From Odiellus spinosus (Eukaryota; Arthropoda; Arachnida; Opiliones; Phalangiidae): a stretch of 64,000 bases of DNA. A model generated the notes under the pieces. That model had not been told where the DNA came from. It was given only the letters and a program-made list of their open reading frames with translations, and did no database searches. Below, in pieces: positions 11,591-23,359 of the stretch (positions are counted from its first letter, which is position 1; each line of letters starts with the position of its first letter). The stretch is from contig OY987225.1 in assembly GCA_963920705.1 (NCBI GenBank), positions 30,875,538 through 30,939,537 of the forward strand, read 5' to 3'. Position numbers and translations under genes: made by a program.

Positions 11591-12139
11591 TGGTATTCCC
11601 ATTTAATTCTATGCGAAAATCAAAAGGTTTCAGATTTTTTGAACAATTCAGAGACACCCAAACGTATTTTATTTTTAAGTAATTATCCGGATCTACCTAG
11701 TTGTGAATGAAAACCGAATAACTATTCTTAGTGGATACTTTAACCCAGTATTAAATATTCCAGGTAATGGGCTATATTTTCCGGAAAAGGATAATTTAGT
11801 TCAAAGTTTTAACGATTTTTGGCGGCAAGCTCGAAACTAGGTTTAATTTCTCTACCGGGAACGGAAAATAGATGACCCTCGAAGTTAAACTCTCCCGCAT
11901 ACTCTATATAACTAGGAAAAGGCTTAGCGCGTTCAACGAATTTAATACGGCTATGAAAAGTTTCCTAATCTCCGTGCAAGTAGTGTCGGCACGGAATGTA
12001 CACCAACGATAAATTGTTAACATACTCTGCATCCTCTTTCCTATATATATGACTAGCGTATTTAATACTCGTATTAAAGAACTCCACTTAAGCCTAACTT
12101 CATTTTTTTGCTCTTTATTTTTTACAGGATACGCTAAGA

Positions 12140-15100
12140 ATGAGATTAAAACCAAGCGCAAGAAGACAACAACCAATCAACATGCCGCAAGAGGAACAAC
12201 AGTGTCTTCTTAAAAAGTAAGCTTACTCTTCATGTTGCTTAATACAATAGCTAAGCCTTAGCCATATTTGTATTATTTATTACGGTTAAACGGGAATATT
12301 TTCCAAGCGAGGGTGTCTGTTAGTAACGTCCCTCGTAAATAAATTATGGTCTTACCATAATTTATAGAAGTATACTAGTCATTCCACAGCCTTAGAAGCG
12401 ATATAAAATAAAAAATTGTGTAGAAAGAAAAGCTGGTAATGACATCATTATATAAGCGTGTTTATTTCTCCTTGTCTTTTACTCCATGGCCCCTAAGACA
12501 ATGGACGGATAAGAAACGAGCGTTATATTGTATCTTTATATAAGAAGGGACAGTCTTTTAATTAAAAAAATAAGATATATAGGCCAACGTTACATTGCTG
12601 ACTTTTTTTTCTGATTGATACTCGCAATTTTTCTTCTCAGCCAAAGCTTGAATCGACAATACGAAGACAACGCGTTGTGGAGTCGACCTAACGTTAGGCC
12701 AACCGCGCTATCGAATAGCACACGCAGTGTCCAGCAAGTATGGACGGGTCAACAGCTCTTCCGTTCTCGTCATTCTCCGACTTCGAAGACGAACAAGATC
12801 AACTTGACCAACAACGCGAACAATTTCGTGCCGAACTCGACAGATACGACGACAACAACGAGCAATCTGAACAACCAAAAAACTCCCGGACGCGATTCGG
12901 CTTTGGCGTCACCTTTGGACGACGAGGAACTAGGCGATCGAGCCATGTCCCTGTCATCCCCCGAGGAATCTTACCCTTCCGCGTCTAACGGAGCCAGCGA
13001 AGAGGATAGCCTCTCCGATTTGGAATATAACGAAAGTTGCCCCTTACTGAGCCAAGATTTGAGCGCCGAGGAAGAAGTTAATTCTAGCGAAGAAGAGAGT
13101 AACCTGACCAACGCTAACGCGCTTAAGAAAACGAACAGGGTTCGAGGTCGCAAACGCACGCATCAACAGCAGCGCGAGCTCGAAGAGTGCGAAGACGAAG
13201 AGGAAGAAGTGGAGAGCGAGGATTCCGTCTTTTCCGACTCTTCTTGCGATATGTCCGATCCGAAAGAGCGGAATATAATCGAGAATTTGACCTTTAAGAA
13301 GAATAACAATAACGTCGTTCACGATAGCTCCTCTTTGAACAAAATTACCACCGTTTTAACCCATCACTCGGCCAATCGTAACTACTTCCGCGGAACCTCC
13401 CGCGTGGAAAAAGTCTTTACGGAAACCGTTCAACCTTTGTTGCAACCCGTCACCAGTCGTCCGGCCGCGCCCGCTAGGGTGACCCTGAAAACGGACGTCT
13501 CCGAAGCGGCCAGGGTTTTGTCCTCGGGTACCACCGGGATGACTAGGAATCGGGGTGCCGATCTCGCCGCCGCCCTTTCGCCTCCGCCAGTCTCGCGAGA
13601 CGACTTGAAAAAACTCGTTCTAGATAGTAACGTCGTCGAGAAAGTCTCGGACGACGCGGAGGCTAGCGACAGTCCCATGAGCGAATCCGGCTCTTCCTTG
13701 TCGGACGTCGATATCAATATGGCTTCCGGTTTGACTCTGAATAAAGTATCTGTGCCCGTTAGTAAGGAGAACGAATTGCAGTGTTTTTTGCAAGACGACC
13801 TCGATAATCGTTCCGCCAATAACGTCAACGTCGAGAGCGAGGACCTCAAGATCCTCAACACGCAAGACGACACCGCCATCAGCCTACAGGAAGAACTGCG
13901 CGTGGCCGCGGCCGTAGAACGACCGGAAGACGAAGAAGACCCGTTCTTGTTGAGTCTGCAAGGGATTGATACACTTAACGCTAACGAAACACTTGGCGAA
14001 GAATCCACCTTGGACGAAACCCACCCGATTGAAGAGGAGACTCTCCCGTCGTATATCGACCCGGAAACCTTCCAACAAATTGAATCGGGAGAAGAGATAA
14101 CGCCGGACGTTGAAACGAAGCCGACTTTGTTGTTGTTACCGTCGGACTTTACCACGGAAACTAGAGTTATTCAAAGTCCGGAAGAGAATTTCGAAGATAA
14201 GGTATTGATTGAGTCGCGAGAGGTAAATTTTATTGACGAATATAATGTAAACGCGTTATCGGAAAACAAGGAAATTGATAGTGACGTGATTAGAGAGACA
14301 TCCGAAATATTAACCCCCACCTCCGGTGATTTGGTAAACGCGGAAACTATGAACGTTGTCGAAAAGTACCCAGACGACCCGGAAATGACGGAAGTAAATA
14401 CGCCAAAGACGAATGTGGAAGAATATCAAGAAAACACCGAAATAATTAGAGTTAACGAGGCGAATTTAAGCAAAACTCCCCAAAAACAAGCGGTCGTTAA
14501 ACCGTACCGTTTCGAAAACGAAGAGCGTCTGGAAAACCTTGACGCGAACGATAAACAAGATGAAAAATTGCCGGTTGAAGATGTTAAAGAAATGAAAGAA
14601 GAGATTAATTCCCTAGGCGTTAGACTACCCGACGAAGTTACGGTTATGACCAAGACTACCGCGACGTCGACGACTATGACGGACTCTAACGTCATAAACA
14701 ATAACCAACAACATCACCGCAAAGACATTAGCGTGCAAATAAGTGCCAATAAAGAAACCAGCGACGTCGCTCTCAGTCCCGTGGCCGCTTTGAACCCCAA
14801 ATTCCCGGAAGAGTCTCATTTGACCCCCTCGTCCAGACGACGCTCGGTCAAGAACAAGAAAAACACTTCATCTAGTCATCGCGGTTTTAACAACCAAAAG
14901 AGTTTGAACGGCGATTTTGACGTCTACAATATCGAGACGGCCATGCCAACTATCGATTGGGCTGCCATGGAGGAACATTTGACGAGAGCCGCTAAAGAAA
15001 ACGATTGGCTGGTAAGAAACGTGATTCATTTTATAGTCTATCAGTTTCGTTAGCCTTAGTCGTTATCTTTTTAACTTAAAACTGACTTTGGAATACTCTC

Positions 15101-18100
15101 GGGGATTTTAACTCGAATTATACGCTTCTTAGCCATTAGCCAGCTGTTTGCGGAGTTGCCAAAATCAATTTATGGTCGCGTCATTGTATAATAGGGCTCT
15201 GAATAGTATTTTTCTAAGTAGTGGTAGCAATTCTTCCCCTCTCTCTCTGAATCCCATAGCTATTCGTCATAGCCTAGAGCTAATTTTTTCACCACTAACT
15301 GAAACGTCAGTGAGACAAAACGTGGGCGTTTAAGCTTTTTCGGTTTTGTCTCAAATAATTTTTATCTTTCGCTTAGTTACTCCATTTACTCTGACCAAAG
15401 GTTTCTACGGATGTTTGTTTCCGCTTTAGGTTTAGTCTATAATAATCGGAGATGTGATATTCGTGAGAATGACCCCACTTTATACTCGTACCTCAATCAT
15501 TTACCCGTGGTACTCTCTCGTCGAATAGGACTAGAATTCTTGCATTACATTTTCATATTACATTAGCGATAGTTTGATTAAAATCTTCCTAGCTACGCCT
15601 AATGAGTGTTTTAAATACTGCGGAGGAGTAAATGACGTGATCCGCCTTGAAAACATTTTCTTATTTAATCGGTTACAAGGGCAAATGCCGATGTTTTACG
15701 TTTTAATCTGTGTTCCAAGTGAAATGGTATGACCATATGACGAAGGAAGATCCTTGCGAACTCCTGAGGCGCGATAAATATTATTTCGATAGTGATTATA
15801 TCGCCGCCATGTACACTCTTTGTTATAATATGGATGATAAGCCACCGGTAAGCCCGTTTAATGTTTGCATTAACTTTTAATTTTGTTAGGCTTAACATAT
15901 TCTTCAAAAAAAACCTAGTTATAGAAATTCGAAGGATTAAAGTTTTAACACCCTGTACAGGTTAAGTTTTGTTCCATAAACCAAAACAACCCAAATCTTA
16001 AGCCGGTTTATACTAGAGCTAGCTTATTAATTGTTTTGGGAAAGTTTCAAAAATCTATTTTTAGTTAACTGTAGCTTAAAACGGAAAATTTTGGGTAAAT
16101 TGTAGAGATTATTTTACTAAAAAATGTGTGAACGTATCTTTATAATCTTATTTGTGGTTTTTTTCCGGAACGCGGAGTGCCAGGTAGAAAAACGAAAGGG
16201 GGGGGGGGGGGACTGAAAGGTTAAAACTTAAAAGGAACTTCGGGAGGAACTGGGTACACGTGACCTTATCGTCTGCTCGCCCTGTCAAATAGTTGTGTTG
16301 TCAAAAGAAGTCGGGTTTTTTTAGGCGTGTGCGTGCGTGTAATGTTATGATTTTTACTTAGAGGCGGCAAAGGCTTATAATGAGTTTCTTTAAAAATAAA
16401 ACATTAGATATTGTGCTTAATAAAATTAGCGATAGAAGCAAATCCGTGTGGGGAACTAGTAAAGTTAAAGATAACTCTGTCACCGATCAAAGTGCTAGGC
16501 CTAGATCCTTATCGGCCGAACTTAGGTATGAATATGATGATGGCAACAATTTCCATCAGAGAACTTCTTCCAAACACAGATTATCGGTGCCCTTATCAAA
16601 TGAGCCCTCCTTTGACTTTGCAAATTCTTCGGGTTTATCAACTTTCTCTTTAAACGGTGCTAAACGTGCGGGAAAAAACGCGAAAGATACTAATGAATCA
16701 ATTGACGAATTAGACGCGCTTCTTGACGAGTTAAGCGAGAACGAAGATCCCCTAGATTCATTCGAGGTCTGACACGGGATTACTTGATAAAGTTTTTTCG
16801 GAGATTGCGTAAGTAATTAGTTTTAATCTTTTCAATTTTAGCGAAGGAATGATCGGGAAGAAATTAGACGTAAACTAGCCATGGATTCGGATAGCGAAGA
16901 ATATTATTGCGGGGAAAGAGTGACTCGTAAACCCAGTTTAACAACGCGTCTTCAAAGCGGAATGAATCTTCAAATATGTTTTATGAACGAAACAGCCAGT
17001 GATTTGGATAGCCAAGGAAGCGATCAGGATTCTGAAAATGGAAATCACACCCCGCGTCGCGTTAGTCCCGCTGATAAGAGAATATCCTCGTTTATAGATT
17101 CTCAGAAACCTCAAAAAAATTTCTTTCCCGATCACGTTCGACAGAATGGACAGACTGTGCCAAACTACCCAACCAAAGTAATTAGGAAAAAATCAGTAAT
17201 TTCCAATTCGTGCATGGATTTTCACCGCCTAATGAAATTTTTCATTCAGCCTCTGTCGCAAGATCATAAATGTAACGGAAACTCTCGAAATCAAGAATCC
17301 GAGGTGGCCTCCAAGAAGCAAGAGGAGCAAAACAAGAGGCAGCGACCATCCTTCTTCTTTAGCAGGCAGAAAAGTTGGAGATTGGGCCAGCTGAGATCCT
17401 CGCAAAAGAAAGAAGAAAATCCGCCGAAAAAATCTGAGAAAAAGATTTCCCCGGAAGAAGATTTCTTAACGAGGCACGCCAGGTTGCAAGCCGAAGCTAG
17501 ACACGCTTTGTCCCAGGCGAAAGAAATGGCTCGAATGCAGATGGAAGTCGAAAAACAGCGAAAAAAGAAGTCCCCCATCGCTGATATTGTCGGAATACCT
17601 TTTCCAGATGGAAGACATCGTTTGAGCCGCCAAATTTTAACCGATATGAATGTCGCGCAATTGCAAGTTATCGTTAATGATCTACATTCCCAAATTGAAA
17701 GTAAGCTAGTCAACCTTCCCTTAAGTGTTTAATATTTCATAATATTAAATTTATCCATCAATTTAAAAAAAATCGTTTAGGTTTAAACGAGGATTTAGTC
17801 CGACTTTTATTGGAAAGAGATGATCTCAACATGGAGCAGGATTCCATGCTTGTAGATATCGAAGATATGACGAGATTTCTGTAAGTATTTAATTTAGTAC
17901 AGTAAAACTTTGTTATAACAAATACATAACAGAAAATTACTTCAAACGTAATATGGCTTATAACATAACATTTACAGTCCTATTTTGTTATACCTAGATA
18001 GATATAGGCCTAGTTTTAGCAGACGAACTTTGCTTATAACGAAATTTACCTTAATTCAGTGTTTTCCTTATAACCAGTGCTATTTTTTAAGCAAACTAAT

Positions 18101-18412
18101 TTGAATGCCTAGCTTTAGTGGACAAAGTGGTTATAAGCAAAAGTTATGTCCCCTTTTTCATTATAGCCAGTGACTTTGACCAGATACTTAGTCCTTAGTG
18201 TCGTCTGCAAAGCCAAGGCCTAGCAAATATATACAAGAAAATAATCACAAAATAGGTTCTACCCCCAGAATTTTTGTTATAACGACGTTTTACGGTACAA
18301 ATATGTCAATTGGTTTAAGATTCTAAAGTTCTAATCCATTATTTAATATAGTGGAGCGAAAGAAGAAGCTTTAAAATCTCGGATCATACCAAAAGTGGCC
18401 GGGTTGAAGTAA
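12140..18412 (+). CDS. SCHIP1: SCHIP1 homologue, long form (schwannomin-interacting protein 1)
   Basis: Proposed exons are 12128-12216 (ATG at 12140), 12641-15011, 15720-15848, 16842-17700, 17781-17880 and 18352-18412. The last three encode the conserved SCHIP1 core: [39 protein letters not shown], then a coiled coil ([15 protein letters not shown]) and VDIEDMTRF. In vertebrates this family binds merlin/schwannomin and, as IQCJ-SCHIP1, ankyrin-associated membrane domains; a cytoskeletal adaptor role here is inferred. The big exon adds about 790 residues of acidic, Ser/Asn-rich, apparently disordered sequence ending [20 protein letters not shown]. Exon 2 to exon 3 joins in phase 2 cleanly. The join from 15011 (phase 0) to the best acceptor at 15719 does not keep frame: the exon reads TG + [12 protein letters not shown]. 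An in-frame acceptor after 15739, a missed mini-exon or a base error could explain this. The shared 3' part is secure; the link to the long exon is less so. Confidence 0.7.
16380..18412 (+). CDS. SCHIP1: SCHIP1 homologue, short form from an alternative first exon
   Basis: Exons 16380-16766, 16842-17700, 17781-17880 and 18352-18412 join without a frame break and give 468 residues. The private first exon (129 residues, [10 protein letters not shown] start, acidic end [14 protein letters not shown]) has no domain I recognise. The common part starts [20 protein letters not shown] and carries all conserved SCHIP1 blocks, with the coiled coil at about residues 406-430. The protein ends [19 protein letters not shown]. 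The donor after 16766 is GTCTGA, weak; a perfect GTAAGTAA lies 42 bases further on but would leave a 33-nt intron and an in-frame stop. Independent first exons resemble vertebrate SCHIP1, which also makes several N-terminal forms. A 14-G run at about 16198-16211 and GC-richer DNA lie just upstream, where its promoter should be. Confidence 0.85.
17900..18295. mobile_element. pogo/Tigger-like MITE in the penultimate SCHIP1 intron
   Basis: The left end CAGTAAAACTTTGTTATAAC is mirrored at the right end by GTTATAACGACGTTTTACGG. Both ends are flanked by TA, the Tc1/mariner-pogo target. The interior repeats TTATAAC-type motifs. It is about 396 bp with no transposase frame. The terminal motif CAGTAAAAC..TATAAC is typical of pogo/Tigger-derived elements as I know them. 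Confidence 0.7.
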
Positions 18413-18617
18413 AAGCTATAGAAATTCTCCTCAAATTTACCTTCTGGAATGCTGAAGAATTTGAAAATACTTAAAATCTCGTGAGTTAAACGCTTTAAAA
18501 AACTTTTTGGGAGAAGTAAATAAGATCAAACCTTTGAGATAGGAGGAAAACAAAATTAGAAATATAAGAATTCCTTAATTTCTTTCAAGATTTACAAACT
18601 CATTTCTTTTCCAAAAA

Positions 18618-18623
18618 AATAAA
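18618..18623 (+). terminator. possible SCHIP1 poly(A) signal
   Basis: AATAAA lies about 206 bases after the SCHIP1 stop codon at 18410-18412 in A-rich DNA. It is plausible but other A-rich matches exist nearby. Confidence 0.35.
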
Positions 18624-19373
18624 AAAATCCCCCAAAATGACAGAATTTTAACTTTTACTTAAAAAGATTTGAGTAATAACATTTACGAGCGCGTCTCCCC
18701 CAAAAATGAATGTTAAGTTTCATGGTAACTACCGGTAAAACCCCGTAGTTATTAATTATAACTGGTATCGAGATAATGTTTAAAAATTAAACGAAAACGG
18801 CGTAATCTCAATTTTACCCTTTTGAAAGAAAAATCATAAAAAAATATTAAAATACATATTTAGCGATAAAGCAACGTTAACTTAGATATTAAAAACATTT
18901 ATCTATATCAACAAGTTTGAGAAAACTACTGTAAAACTGAAAAAAATTGAAATTTCAATTAGAAAAATCAAATATTTAGAGTTGGGGGAAAGAAAAATCC
19001 AAGGTAAGGGCCAAACCAAAAAAAAAGATGGCTTACTTCGATTCAAATTTAAAAAGAAAATATGAAGCCAAAAGAAATTTATTAATTGATAATAAAATCC
19101 TAGTGTAGATAATTATGAATATATGTGTAAAGTTTTGCACACACTGTCAGTGTTTGAATTTTTTTTTAAATCAAATTGGTTCGTGGATAGAAAGATGCTT
19201 TTTTAAATTCGGCCGGAAAAATACCTTTTTGAATATAAAATGACGATTTATGTGAAAAATTAATTTAAACTATGTCAAAATCAGCCAACATTTAAGTAAA
19301 ACCTCTTATTTAAATGATTGTGATGCAAGTAACTGATAATAGCACGAACTGTTGGAGTTACGCGCCAACTGCG

Positions 19374-19600
19374 CGTAAACCCAACTTGTTTCTTCGAGTA
19401 AGGATTCTTGTTGGTGTTTTGGTTTTGGGTTTTTCATAATGCCAACTAAATTCGAAGCTACAGATGAAGTAGGCTTAATGTTTAACCCAGTACGTAAAAC
19501 CAACTTGTTGCTTCTAGTAAGAATTTTAGTTGAGTAATGAACAGTTGGTGTTAGGGCCAACTAAAATCGTAGCTACAAATGCAGTTGGCGTAATTGTCTA
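19374..19600 (+). repeat. diverged tandem duplication, unit ~119 bp
   Basis: Two units start CGTAAACCCAACTTGTTTCT (19374) and CGTAAAACCAACTTGTTGCT (19493). Each then carries an AGTAAG block, GCCAACTAAA, a GAAGCTACA/GTAGCTACA block and AAATG/GATGAAGT. Similarity is about 75-80% by eye. CCAACT/AGTTGG recurs on both strands inside. Confidence 0.6.
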
Positions 19601-20253
19601 TGCATAACGCCAACTGCTTATTACTCTAATAAAAACTCTCCCTTTCTGTTTTTGAAGAAAACTAATTACCTATTTAATAAATAGGGATACTTTCAATGGT
19701 CACAAACTGGTGGCTTTATTATTTGTTGGCCAATTTTTGGATAGTTGTTCTCAATTTTTAAACATTTCAGTTGACTGTAACTGAAATTGTCAAATCTTGA
19801 ATTCACAGTTATCAAACTTTTTCGCTAGAAATACTAATTTTAAACGTGTTAATCCGCGTAAAACGGTAAAACTTAAAAACAATGAAAAATGGCAGTTCAG
19901 GGTAGCACTGTGTATAGTTGTCTTCCCCAGAGAAAAAAATATACAAGATTTTACTGTAATTCAATCTTCTTACGGTTATTTCCTCACCCCATTTGATTTA
20001 AGCCGCTATTACTATCGTATCTTACGTATAGAGGTATTTAGATGACCAAAGAAATTATACAAAATAGGCTTAGTGTTAATAAAGAGGCTTCGGAGTAATA
20101 TTTTGACAAAATTAGTTTCTGTAAAGGGTTTTTAACTCGGTTTCTTTTCGTGCCATATTTTTTAAATCTAAAGACCAAAAGAAACATTTATTCACAAATG
20201 GCGTAACTACTTAGCCCATCTGTTTTTAGTTTTAAGAAACTCCGTGGTTATTG

Positions 20254-21136
20254 AACATTTGTTTAGTTTTCAATAGACGATATTTAAAACAACCTTACTT
20301 TGGGTAAAAATTAACGTAAAAATATAACAGATCTCAAAAATGTCTAGAATGGCAATGTCCCTGTAACTTTTTGTATATTTCGTAGATGGATCTGTCTATT
20401 CTGCTTGTTGTTGTTGTTACAAACTTATAAAGACAACAAAAAAAGTAACCCTTGCTTTTGCGCAATCAATGGGCATGGTCTCATTCATCCAATAGAAGTT
20501 ATCTAAACCCAAGGTCACTGAAAAAACTTATTAAAAATACCCAAAAGCCTCAAATTATATTGAACTAAACCACAAGGCATTTACAATATTTAAGCTTTCC
20601 ATTGGATACTGTTTTTGGCAGGAACCAGTTTTTTCTTGCGATTGTAGAGTCATATAATTTGGGCTTTTAGGGGTTTTGGCACCCCTAGTAGCATCCAATA
20701 GGATTTACCTAAACCCAAGCAAAAAAAAAACTGAAGCAACTTTGGGAAAAAAAAAAACAACTCAAAAAGACCGAATTATATCATTGGACTAGCGCAAGGG
20801 GTTTACAAAATTTCCAGTTCCCTTACGCTTTTTCATTGGATAAAATTTTTGGTGGGAAAATTTTATACACAATTTTAGGGTGAAATAATTTGGGCATTTA
20901 TGGGGTTTTGGCTTCAGCGACTTCATTGGACAAATTAAATAGCTACTCTGTCTATAAATACTCAGAATCTTATTAGATTCTCTGGGTAATTTGGATCAAA
21001 AGATTTAGAAAATTATCAAGATACAAAAAACGTACGCTTGTCATTACTTTTCAAAAACTTTAAGCTCTCTAAAATAGTTGCTTCTTGGGTTTCATTTTGG
21101 ATTCGTTTACTTTTAAATATCGTCTATGAAACATTT
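20254..21136. mobile_element. TIR-flanked composite with an internal duplication
   Basis: The left end includes ATAGACGATATTTAAAA (about 20273-20289) and the right end its inverse TTTTAAATATCGTCTAT (about 21110-21126); AACATTT/AAATGTT lies outside each. Inside are two direct copies of a ~206-240-bp segment (20486-20691 and 20692-20935), each running from CATCCAATAG to AATTTGGGC and GGGGTTTTGG. Transposable-element origin is inferred; no coding capacity or target duplication was seen. Confidence 0.5.
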
Positions 21137-22945
21137 AAGCTTTAAGAAATAGTACAAATTAATTGGTGCTAAATTATTTTCTATCTAAGTTTGTGGTTTT
21201 AAGTTGTGTAAATATTTAATTTCTTGTATTTTTCAAGATCAAGTTAATTTAAATTTAATTATTGAATTAAGAATGAGTTAATAATTTTGGTTCTTCGATA
21301 CCCTTTGCTAAATTTATCCAATACATACAATTCCATTAGATTTATCGTTATATCATTTATTAAATCTTTTTCCAACTTAAACCTAAATTAGTAGCGCAGA
21401 TTTTTAAAATTGCGCTCTTTAGCTTTGCAAGAACAAAAATGGAAAGTTATACATCACAATAAAATTAAAATATAAAAATGATTAAATGATTAGAAAATTC
21501 TAACGCTGTATGTGTACATCCAATTTTAATAGTTATCCAAACAAAAAATTATACATCTCCCGCGATAAAAATTTGGGTTTAGAATCTGTGTAAATGAAAG
21601 ATCAGAGATGCATCATTAAAATTTAAAGCGCAATTGTAAAGGTTACGCGTGAAAAACTCATATTTGTGCCATTTTATTCTTCGTAGATAATGGCAGAAAA
21701 CTGTTTAATGACAAATTAAATCCTCCAGAAATTTGCAAAAACTGGTATACTTTGATTTTAATTTGAAAGAGGATGAATGGCAAGGTTTAAATAATACGGA
21801 ATTATAATTTTCCAATGGTCCCTATCTAGCTCTAAGATTTGATTTAAACCAGTTTAAACCCTGAAAAATACTCATATCCGTCTCTATACTACTTGTCAAA
21901 CTCCCACAGCACGTAATATTTTAATTAATATTAGCATTTAAGCCATTTATTAATTAAAAATAATCAGTAGTGGGAAAATAGTATCCACTTCTGTTTACTA
22001 TCTGTGTATAAATTTTGTGCGTTTGAGAAACAACAAAGTTTTAGTGAAAGGTGTAAGTATCAATAAATTATTTGAAAGAAAAAAATTGTTTTCATTTTGC
22101 TTTAGAGTGAATTTGATCCACTAAATATTAGGTAAGCTATTTTTGATGTTAAAATTCCATAAGAACATGGTATATGTGTAATATGTTCTTTCTCCTCTAC
22201 AAGGAATAATGTAGGCGAGTAACGTTTTTATTTGATTAGAACTTAGAAGTGTTCAAATTTGTTACAAACTTCACCAAATGGTTTCTCATTAATTTTACAG
22301 TTGTTTAAAAAAGCTGTTTTTTGAACCAACTAAGCCTAAATTCACTCAATGATGAAAATTATAAAATCTGTGGCAAACATTTTTCACGCTCCTTAAGCCA
22401 ACCCTAAAACACAACACTTTGCTCCTGCAAATTTTACCTTATGAAAATTGACGTATCGTGTAGAATACAACTTTTTTACATGTTTTAAGCCGATTTAATT
22501 CCCTCCTCTCAAATAATATTTAATTGAAAACATTTTTATCTAGGCTCTAGACTTTCTGTCATTGAGAATATAATTAGGCTTAGCGATTTCAATTTCTCAA
22601 ATCATGGCAACTTTGATCAATATCTGCAAACTATCAAGAAACCTCTGGTGAATTTGATTAAATTTGCATATTTTTACATTCCACATATGATTGAAATAAC
22701 ATGTTTCTCGTTTTTATTATCCCTTTTAGCCTAACTTCTACTTGTAATTGAAAATTAGGTTCAAGCATGGCCCATGGGAAGTTAAGTGGAGTATGGAATT
22801 AATAAATTCATTCTAATATTTGGTAGGCACACTAGGCATAGGAAAGAAAATTAATTAAATTTGGTTTTCAGTTTAAGAAAGATTAAACATTTCCGAAAAA
22901 GTGGCGAGTCTTTTTCAAGTCTAATTATAGCGCTCTTTATATCAA

Positions 22946-22960
22946 TGACGTCACTCCAAT
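22946..22960. promoter_or_regulatory. CRE + CCAAT pair in the putative TBL1 promoter
   Basis: TGACGTCA (22946-22953) is followed two bases later by CCAAT (22956-22960), about 400 bp before the TBL1 start codon. Binding by CREB/ATF and NF-Y is family knowledge. The divergent MCM7/DCUN1D1 promoter holds the same two site types 12 bases apart. The transcription start itself is not resolved. Confidence 0.45.
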
Positions 22961-23359
22961 GATTTTGGCTCCCTCTACTAGGATATTTTTCATTCGATAA
23001 TTATCAAATCGTGCGAGCCGTATCGACGCCGCTGGTCTGCGGCATTTAACATGGAACTTATTTATTATTCAAAATATAATTAACGCTTAAACTCAAGTTT
23101 TTCGCGTATTTTAACAGTGTGAAAGTTGTATGAAAAAATTATATCGCAATAATTTTGTCTGGTAAGCTGATAAATATTGTGTTTTTGACTATGGGCAAGG
23201 CTTAAAAGTTAGGCTTAAGTATTTTTTTGGGTGACAAGGGGGTGGGGGAATCGCTTGTTTTGAGTGTCATTTTTATTCGCTTTATCTTTTTCATTATTTG
23301 TGGTTTTTCATTAATTTAGCTAGTAAAGAAAGAATAGTGTATATAAATCGTAGTGAAGG

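Larger units (their letters stand above)
18624..22900. other. intergenic DNA between SCHIP1 and TBL1
   Basis: No gene is recognised. The interval contains a diverged tandem duplication at 19374-19600 and a larger composite repeat at 20254-21136. Open frames at 19306-19560 (-) and 19797-20045 (+) have no support. Confidence 0.5.

Noticed and set aside
11474..11710. 78-codon + strand frame upstream of SCHIP1
   Set aside because: No similarity recognised; it overlaps a GC-richer candidate promoter patch and lacks splice or codon support.
2500..12260. Interstitial telomere repeats (TTAGGC-like)
   Set aside because: The motif TAGGCTTAG is scattered singly and never forms a tandem TTAGGC or TTAGG tract.
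13430..14155. Antisense frames of up to 241 codons across the SCHIP1 long exon
   Set aside because: They are shadows of a biased, disordered-protein coding exon, with no independent signals.
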